Positions 6,679-11,079 of a stretch of DNA of 11,079 nt are shown here, piece after piece. The notes under the pieces are model-generated. The model was not told the DNA's origin and did not search any database. It was given only the letters and a program-made list of their open reading frames with translations. Position 1 is the first letter of the stretch. Each line of letters begins with the position of its first letter. Both the position numbers and the translations under genes were made by a program. Origin of the DNA: DSUN01 sp035527715. Its GTDB lineage: Bacteria; Planctomycetota; PUPC01; DSUN01. The DNA is taken from the NCBI GenBank assembly GCA_035527715.1, contig DATKZY010000050.1, forward strand, positions 1 through 11,079, written 5' to 3'.

Positions 6679-8226
6679 ATGAGACGGCTCGCAACCCCCT
6701 GGCTCCTGGTGACGGCGGCGTCGTGCGGCGCCGTGGTGATGGCGCTCGAGCTGCTGGGTGCGCGGCTCCTCAGCGTGGCCTACGGCGGGAGCCTGGACGT
6801 GTGGGCCGCCGTGATCGCCGTCACGCTCCTCTCGCTCGCCATCGGCTACTTCGTCGGCGGCTGGCTCTCCGACCGCCGGCCACGTCCCGCGCTGCTCTAC
6901 GGCGTCCTGATCGTGGCAGGGGTGTTGGTGGTGCTGTGCCCGTACACCCGGCCCATTCTGAAGGCCTGCGCCGGCGCGCTGGGGATGCGCGGCGGCGCGC
7001 TGGCCAGCTCGGCCATCGTCTTCTCGCTGCCGCTGGCGCTCCTGGGGATGGCCAGCCCGTTCATCATCAGGCTTCTGTGCCACGAGGCGCGGGGCGTGGG
7101 CATTCGCGCGGGCGGCGTCTACGCCCTCTCCACCCTCGGCAGCGTGGCGGGCACGCTCCTCACCGGCCTCTGGCTCATCCCCGAGTTCGGCACCTCGACG
7201 GGCTTCCGCCTCGTGGCCGTCCTCACCGCGGCCACCGGCGCCATCGGCCTGGCCTCCACGTTGGGCTGGAGGGCCGCCGTCACGCTGGCCGTGCCCGTTG
7301 TGCTCGCCTTCCTGCCCTGTCCCGAGAGCGGCGTGGGGCGCACCTACACGGCGCCCGACGGCGAGCGCGTGGAGGTGGTGGCCGTGCGCGACTCCGCCCA
7401 CGGCCGCATCGTGATCCTCGACAAGGGCGACTACCGGCTCCTCGTCGTCAACGGCATCGTGCAGACCGGCATCCCGCGCGACCTGGCGCGCCTGTCGAAA
7501 GGCGAGTGCCTCAGAATCGGCTACTACCAGGAGTTGCTGCCCTACACCGTCGCCGACCCGCGCGGCCGCAAGGCCCTCCTCGTCGGCCTTGCCGGCGGCA
7601 TGACCGCCGCGATGCTCGAGCTCCACGACATCGAGGTGGACTGCGTGGACATAGACCCCGAGATCATCGAGGTGGCCCGCGAGCACTTCCGATTCACGGG
7701 CCACGCCGTGGCGGCCGATGGCCGGCTGTTCCTCGAACAGTGCGCCACCCGCTACGACTTCTGCATCCTCGACACCTACTCGGGCGACGCCTTCCCGTTC
7801 CATCTGGCCACCCGCCAGGGCTTCGAGGCGGCCAAGCGGGCGCTGAAGCCCGACGGCGTGCTGGCCATCAACTACATCGGCGCGCCGAACGGCCAGGCAT
7901 TCGCCTGCGTCGTGGCCACGCTCAAAGCCGTCTTCCCCCACGTCTTCGCCCTCCGCAAGGACGACGGCGACGACGTGCAGACGATCACCGTCTTCGCGTC
8001 CGGCCGCGAGATTCAATTCAACAAGGGCTGGCTCGACAGCCTGGGCAGCGCGGGCGGCCCCGACCTCATCAGCCAGGCCATCCAGCGCCTCGCCGTCGCC
8101 CCGTCGAGGCCCGACGCCTTCGTGCTGACCGACGACTATTGCCCGATGGACTTCCTGCGCGCCGACGAGGCGTTGCGCTGGCGGGCACTGACCGCCCGCA
8201 CCATCGGCAAGCAGGGCATCTTCTGA
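6679..8226 (+). CDS. Membrane protein with C-terminal spermidine-synthase-like domain
   Basis: The 515-residue protein has two parts. Residues 1-215 contain about seven hydrophobic helices (roughly 8-34, 40-62, 71-88, 106-131, 143-167, 176-194, 198-213), with a short basic loop SDRRPRP after the second, as in transporter-like N-terminal modules of fused spermidine synthases. Residues ~225-500 form a Rossmann-type aminopropyltransferase domain: GYYQELLPY (281-289), an SAM-type glycine loop LVGLAGGMTAAML (301-313), the acidic pair VDIDPEIIEVAREHF (323-337), AADGRLFL (345-352) and YDFCILDTYSGDAFP (359-373), where D365 sits at the catalytic-acid position. Spermidine synthases transfer aminopropyl groups from decarboxylated SAM to putrescine; the substrate of membrane-fused forms is generally unproven. 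No SAM decarboxylase gene is in the window. ATG 6679 is chosen because GAGGG overlaps the previous stop just upstream; ATG 6661 is an in-frame alternative. Probably an operon with the upstream propeller gene. Confidence 0.85.
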   Translation: MRRLATPWLLVTAASCGAVVMALELLGARLLSVAYGGSLDVWAAVIAVTLLSLAIGYFVGGWLSDRRPRPALLYGVLIVAGVLVVLCPYTRPILKACAGALGMRGGALASSAIVFSLPLALLGMASPFIIRLLCHEARGVGIRAGGVYALSTLGSVAGTLLTGLWLIPEFGTSTGFRLVAVLTAATGAIGLASTLGWRAAVTLAVPVVLAFLPCPESGVGRTYTAPDGERVEVVAVRDSAHGRIVILDKGDYRLLVVNGIVQTGIPRDLARLSKGECLRIGYYQELLPYTVADPRGRKALLVGLAGGMTAAMLELHDIEVDCVDIDPEIIEVAREHFRFTGHAVAADGRLFLEQCATRYDFCILDTYSGDAFPFHLATRQGFEAAKRALKPDGVLAINYIGAPNGQAFACVVATLKAVFPHVFALRKDDGDDVQTITVFASGREIQFNKGWLDSLGSAGGPDLISQAIQRLAVAPSRPDAFVLTDDYCPMDFLRADEALRWRALTARTIGKQGIF

Positions 8227-8235
8227 GTGTCATCC

Positions 8236-8479
8236 TGGCCCCCACCGACCTTGCGTCGGTGGAGCCGAGGATTGGCAACTAGGGCGGGCGCCCCCACACC
8301 CCCCTTCCCCCTCTCCCCGTTGGGGAGAGGGGGTGAGGGGGTACGGGGCTGCCCGCGGGTAGTGACCAATCCTTCGCTCCACCGAGACAAGCACGGTGGG
8401 GGCGGGAGCAGGCCGAGGTGGCACCGCCTCGCGCCGAGCTTGTCTCGGTGGGGGCGGGATCGATCCTCGCTCCACTGTT
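8236..8479. repeat. Nested inverted REP/MITE-like repeat cluster
   Basis: The 291-bp spacer between two genes is almost wholly repeat DNA. A segment containing CCACCGAC-CTTGC-GTCGGTGG (8242-8262) has an inverted relative at about 8361-8405 (CAATCCTTCGCTCCACCGAG..., GGTGGGGGCGGG). Between them lies a strong hairpin CCCCCTCTCCCC-GTT-GGGGAGAGGGGG (8307-8333). A third partial unit with CCGAG-CTTGT-CTCGG and GTGGGGGCGGGA follows at about 8440-8479. The inverted outer copies around a palindromic core resemble a non-autonomous MITE, but no target-site duplication could be fixed by eye. Confidence 0.65.
8242..8262 (+). terminator. Hairpin after the spermidine-synthase-like gene
   Basis: An 8-bp perfect stem (CCACCGAC/GTCGGTGG, loop CTTGC) starts 15 bases after the TGA. 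It has no T tract, and it is part of the repeat family in this spacer, so termination is only possible, not shown. If it does terminate, the downstream PQQ-like gene needs its own promoter. Confidence 0.35.
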
Positions 8480-8517
8480 GCGAGGTGGCATACGAGACCG
8501 CACTGGAAAGGTATGAG

Positions 8518-9843
8518 ATGAGCCGACGCATCTGCCGCATTCTGGCCACCACCGCTCTCCTCGCTTCCACGTTCGCGCGCGGCGAGAACTGGCCGCAGTG
8601 GCGGGGGCCGTTCTTCAACGGCTCGACCACGGAGACGAATCTCCCCGCGACGTTCAGCGAGACGGAGAACGTGCTCTGGACCACGCCGCTTCCCGGCTCC
8701 AGCGGCGCCACGCCCATCGTGTGGGGCGGCCGCATCTTCCTGCCCTCCGTGGATGCCTCGACGGGCGACCTCCTGGCCCTGTGCGTGGACGCGAAGACCG
8801 GCAAGGTGCTCTGGCGGAACAAGACGGGCAAGGACCGCCCCGGCCCCCGCAACAACATGGCCTCGCCCTCCGCTGTGACCGACGGCAAGTCCGTCTGGTT
8901 CTACTACGGCACGGCCAGCCTGTTCGCCTTCGACTTCGAGGGGAAAGAGCTGTGGACGCGCGACCTGGAGAAGGACCACGGGCACAATGCCCTGATGTTC
9001 GGCTACAGCTCCAGCCCGCTCCTCTACCAGGGCAGGCTCTACATCGTGGCCATCCGAAGCAAGCGGCAGGACGCCTATCGCGCCGCCCCGCCCTCGAAGG
9101 AGGTTTCGGGATCCTATCTCCTCGCCATTGACCCCGCGACGGGCAAGGACCTCTGGAAGCACGTGCGGGCGACCGATGCCGTGGGCGAGGCCCAGGAGTC
9201 CTACAGCACGGCCATCCCGCGCGAGGTGGGCGGCCGCGCCGAAATCCTGGTCTACGGCGCCGACTACATGACCGCCCACGACCCCGCGACGGGCAAGGAG
9301 CTGTGGCGCTGGGGCGGCTACAACCCCAAGAAGACCAACCACTGGCGCACCGTGCCCTCGCCCGTCGTGGCCGACGACATCGTGATCGCCGTCGGCCCCA
9401 AGTTCTCCACCCTCTTCGCTCTCCGGCCCAAGGGCGAGGGCCGGCTGGGCGACGACATCGTGGCCTGGCGGTTCGAGAAGCGCACGCCCGACGCGAGCAC
9501 GCCGCTGTTCTACAAGGGCCGCCTGTACTTCCTCGACGACGACCGCCGCGTCATCACCTGTGTGGACCCGAAGACGGGGGAGCAGAAGTGGCAGGGGGAG
9601 CTGGCGGGCCGCGCCGTCATCCGCGCTGCGATCACGGGCGCCGACGACAAGCTCTACACGATCAGCGAGCTGCGCGAGGCCACCGTGCTCGCCGCCGGCG
9701 ACGAGTTCAGGATTCTCCACACCACCAAGCTGGGCGCCACGGGCCGGGCCTTCACCCGCTCGAGCATCGTCGCCGCGGGCGGGCGGCTGCTGGTCCGCAC
9801 GGGGGAGAACCTCTACTGCATCGCCAGGGCTCAGGAGCGGTAG
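8518..9843 (+). CDS. Secreted PQQ-like (BamB-type) beta-propeller protein
   Basis: The 441-residue product begins with a signal peptide (MSRRICRILATTALLASTFA) and then ENWPQWRGPFFNG (23-35), the usual opening of planctomycete-type PQQ-like propeller proteins. Blade motifs recur: DAKTGKVLWR (91-100), EGKELWTRDL (141-150), DPATGKDLWK (205-214), DPATGKELWRWGG (255-267) and DPKTGEQKWQG (350-360). This fits a propeller of about seven or eight blades covering the whole mature protein. BamB itself assembles outer-membrane proteins, while other relatives bind PQQ in dehydrogenases; the dehydrogenase-specific residues are not evident, so a binding or scaffold role in the periplasm is more likely. ATG 8518 is chosen because GGAAAGG lies six bases upstream and the signal peptide starts there. 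The frame is open back to 8227, but that part translates repeat DNA. The 3' end overlaps the convergent rhomboid gene by 13 bp. Confidence 0.85.
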   Translation: MSRRICRILATTALLASTFARGENWPQWRGPFFNGSTTETNLPATFSETENVLWTTPLPGSSGATPIVWGGRIFLPSVDASTGDLLALCVDAKTGKVLWRNKTGKDRPGPRNNMASPSAVTDGKSVWFYYGTASLFAFDFEGKELWTRDLEKDHGHNALMFGYSSSPLLYQGRLYIVAIRSKRQDAYRAAPPSKEVSGSYLLAIDPATGKDLWKHVRATDAVGEAQESYSTAIPREVGGRAEILVYGADYMTAHDPATGKELWRWGGYNPKKTNHWRTVPSPVVADDIVIAVGPKFSTLFALRPKGEGRLGDDIVAWRFEKRTPDASTPLFYKGRLYFLDDDRRVITCVDPKTGEQKWQGELAGRAVIRAAITGADDKLYTISELREATVLAAGDEFRILHTTKLGATGRAFTRSSIVAAGGRLLVRTGENLYCIARAQER

Positions 9844-10682
9844 CCGCGCTCGCGCCGGCGGCGGCTCTGCTCGGTGAGGAAGTCGCGCTCGCGGCGCGAC
9901 AGGCTGTCGAAGCCCTCCCGCGTGATCTTGCCGAGCAGGTCGTCGAGGCGCCGCTCGTCCGTCGCGCGTGCCCGGGCATCGCGCTCGCGGTGCCGGTCCC
10001 CCACCTGCTCGAAGTAGCGCGCCAGGCGCGGGCCCAGCCGCCAGTGCAGGAAGCCGTACAGGGCCCCGCCCAGGTGCGCCGTGTGTGCCACGCCGTCCGC
10101 GTACGCCGTCACGCTGTAGGCCAGGTCCATGCCGATCGCCGCCACGACGAACCACTTGACCGCCATCGGCACGTAGTAGAACAGGTAGACCGTGCGGTTG
10201 GGGAAGTGGCAGGCGTAGACGACCAGCACGGCCATCACGGCCGCCGAGGCGCCGATGGCCGGATTCGTCGCCTTCGTGAGATACTGCGTCCCCGCGTAGG
10301 CGATGCCCCCCGCCACGCCCCCGGCCACGTACAGCATCAGGAACCGCCAGCGGCCCAGCAACCGGTCCAGCTCCGTGCCGAACCAGTAGAGGAACAGCAT
10401 GTTGAGGATGATGTGGAAGATGTGGTTGCCCGCGGTGCTGTGCAGGAACATGTAGGTGAAGATCTGCCACACGTGCAGCCGCTCGACCACGGCGCCCGGC
10501 ACGACCCCCAGGTAGCTCGCCAGGCTCACGCCCCGCGAGTACTCGAAGTACACCTGCACGAGGAACACGGCCACGTTGCCGACGATGAGCCACTTGACCG
10601 CGGGGCTGAAGCGCGGGAACGCCACGCGGCGCTGTCCCGCCCCCCAACCCCCGCGCCAGGAGCGGCCCGTGTCGTAGCTCAT
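9831..10682 (-). CDS. Rhomboid family intramembrane serine protease
   Basis: The 283-residue protein has the core rhomboid layout of about six transmembrane helices: a first helix at about 27-46, HVWQIFTYMFLHS before helix 2, HIFHIILNMLFLYWFGTELD (87-106) containing the H90-x3-N94 oxyanion-type residues, the nucleophile motif NPAIGASAAVM with S146, and HTAHLGGALYGFLHW (200-214) with the catalytic H203. Rhomboids cleave substrates within membranes; the natural substrate here is unknown. After the membrane core, about 65 basic and acidic residues contain DERRLDDLLGKITREGFDSLSRRERDFL, matching the short cytosolic C-terminal domain (DUF6576-like) found on many bacterial rhomboids. ATG 10682 is preferred because GGGGG lies eight bases upstream; an in-frame GTG at 10697 would add five residues. 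The stop overlaps the convergent propeller gene tail to tail. The gene lies downstream of tRNA-Thr on the same strand. Confidence 0.92.
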   Translation of the reverse strand: MSYDTGRSWRGGWGAGQRRVAFPRFSPAVKWLIVGNVAVFLVQVYFEYSRGVSLASYLGVVPGAVVERLHVWQIFTYMFLHSTAGNHIFHIILNMLFLYWFGTELDRLLGRWRFLMLYVAGGVAGGIAYAGTQYLTKATNPAIGASAAVMAVLVVYACHFPNRTVYLFYYVPMAVKWFVVAAIGMDLAYSVTAYADGVAHTAHLGGALYGFLHWRLGPRLARYFEQVGDRHRERDARARATDERRLDDLLGKITREGFDSLSRRERDFLTEQSRRRRERGYRS

Positions 10683-10705
10683 CGCGCGAGCCCCCACAAC
10701 GCAAC

Positions 10706-10735
10706 GGCCCGCCCGGCAGCGTGGCGGGGCGGGCC
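10706..10735 (-). terminator. GC-rich hairpin between tRNA-Thr and the rhomboid gene
   Basis: GGCCCGCCC and GGGCGGGCC form a perfect 9-bp stem with a 12-base loop. It lies 27 bp downstream of the tRNA 3' end and 24 bp before the rhomboid start. On the minus strand it is followed by GTTGCGTTGT rather than a clean T run. It could end the tRNA transcript or limit read-through into the rhomboid gene. Confidence 0.5.
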
Positions 10736-10761
10736 TGTCGCAAGCGAAGCCAGGAACCTGC

Positions 10762-10837
10762 TGGAGCCCGAGGTCGGAGTTGAACCGACAACCTCAGCTT
10801 TACGAAAGCCGTGCTCTGCCGATTGAGCTACTCGGGC
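10762..10837 (-). tRNA. tRNA-Thr (anticodon CGU)
   Basis: On the minus strand a complete 76-base cloverleaf can be folded. The acceptor GCCCGAG pairs fully with CTCGGGC, with discriminator U and an encoded CCA (10762-10764). The D arm is GCTC/GAGC with an AATCGGCA loop. The anticodon stem CGGCT/AGCTG (one G-U pair) carries the loop TTCGTAA, anticodon CGU at 10802-10804, decoding ACG as threonine. The variable loop is AGGTT, and the T arm GTCGG/CCGAC has the loop TTCAACT. All conserved positions checked (U8, A9, TTC in the T loop) are present. A sigma70-type promoter lies just upstream. Confidence 0.96.
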
Positions 10838-10854
10838 CACCTCCAGTCGCCCGT

Positions 10855-10883
10855 ATTATACTCCGACCCACGCGGATGTGCAA
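10855..10883 (-). promoter_or_regulatory. Sigma70-type promoter for tRNA-Thr
   Basis: On the minus strand, -35 TTGCAC (10883-10878) is followed by exactly 17 bases and -10 TATAAT (10860-10855, a perfect consensus). The expected transcription start is near 10848, about ten bases before the mature tRNA 5' end. This is the clearest promoter in the window. Confidence 0.8.
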
Positions 10884-10939
10884 CTGTTGTGGGGTGCGGG
10901 GTGCGTGTAATCTCCTACGGTCAAGGGTGCAACGTGACC

Positions 10940-10993
10940 GCCCGTAGGGCGTGGCGGAGTACAGCCCACGGTGCAGCGAAGCGGAACCGTGGG
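10940..10993. repeat. Palindromic repeat related to the window-start element
   Basis: GCCC-GTA-GGGC (10940-10950) and CCCACGGT/ACCGTGGG (10965-10972 with 10986-10993, 13-base loop) are adjacent hairpins. Read on the minus strand this gives a CCCACGGY hairpin, then CTGTACTCCGCCAC, then a short GCCC hairpin. That is the same order as at 8-53 on the plus strand, so it is likely another copy of that dispersed element in the opposite orientation. Confidence 0.55.
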
Positions 10994-11015
10994 TTTGCGT
11001 CCGAGAAGAAGACCC

Positions 11016-11079
11016 AGCCCCCGAAGGGGGCGGCGGAGCTCTCCAGCCGCTTGAGGCTCCGCCGCCCCCTTCGGGGGCT
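11016..11079. repeat. 24-bp perfect inverted repeat at the window edge
   Basis: The arm AGCCCCCGAAGGGGGCGGCG plus GAGC (11016-11039) is exactly reverse-complementary to 11056-11079, separated by 16 bases. Each arm contains its own GCCCCC-GAA-GGGGGC-type mini-hairpin. The repeat reaches the last base of the window, so its outer limit is not known. The nearest gene is 179 bp away; it looks like a dispersed extragenic palindrome rather than a terminator. Confidence 0.7.

Noticed and set aside
6478..8016. 512-codon minus-strand frame opposite the spermidine-synthase-like gene
   Set aside because: Composition is His/Glu/Arg/Gly-rich shadow sequence and it covers parts of two well-supported genes.
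8227..8517. N-terminal extension of the PQQ-like protein to 538 residues
   Set aside because: The extension translates the palindromic repeats; ATG 8518 has a good ribosome site and begins a signal peptide.
8230..10791. 853-codon minus-strand frame spanning the PQQ-like and rhomboid genes
   Set aside because: It crosses repeats, an antisense gene and most of the tRNA 3' half boundary, with no domain; the rhomboid motifs are in another minus-strand frame.

Overview
The window is GC-rich chromosomal DNA, with long spurious open frames on the strand opposite most genes. The style (signal-peptide beta-propeller proteins, a PQQ-like propeller starting near a WPQWRGP motif, a rhomboid protease with a basic C-terminal tail, abundant palindromic intergenic repeats) suggests Planctomycetota or a neighbouring PVC-type lineage, possibly an environmental genome. 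This is inference from gene style; there is no phylogenetic marker beyond one tRNA.

Layout. (1) 1-183: palindromic repeat DNA. (2) 184-1892: a 3'-truncated RhuM-family gene that runs, with a 22-bp overlap in another frame, into an unrecognised 411-residue protein ending in a HEPN-like domain (R-x4-H). This is the accessory, possibly defence-related part of the window. (3) 1893-2962: about 1.07 kb without a convincing gene. It is packed with repeats: short hairpins, a perfect 26-bp palindrome, two kinds of duplicated short segment, and a 62-bp tandem repeat in three copies. (4) 2963-4045 (minus): a secreted protein with two PsbP/DcrB-like domains. It is divergent from (5) a plus-strand group: a secreted propeller-like protein (4242-6671), a polytopic membrane protein fused to a spermidine-synthase-like domain (6679-8226, 7 bp downstream), then, after 290 bp of nested inverted repeats, a secreted PQQ-like propeller (8518-9843). 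(6) 9831-10682 (minus): a rhomboid intramembrane protease whose stop overlaps the propeller gene tail to tail by 13 bp. (7) 10762-10837 (minus): tRNA-Thr(CGU) with an encoded CCA and a near-consensus sigma70 promoter (TTGCAC-17-TATAAT). (8) 10838-11079: more palindromic repeats, including one of the same architecture as the element at the window start but in opposite orientation.

The plus-strand genes look like envelope or periplasm functions: two exported propellers and an inner-membrane aminopropyltransferase-like enzyme. No complete pathway can be reconstructed. The parts most worth a second look are the RhuM/HEPN junction and the repeat-rich spacer that follows it. I do not see a complete, clearly new multi-gene system.
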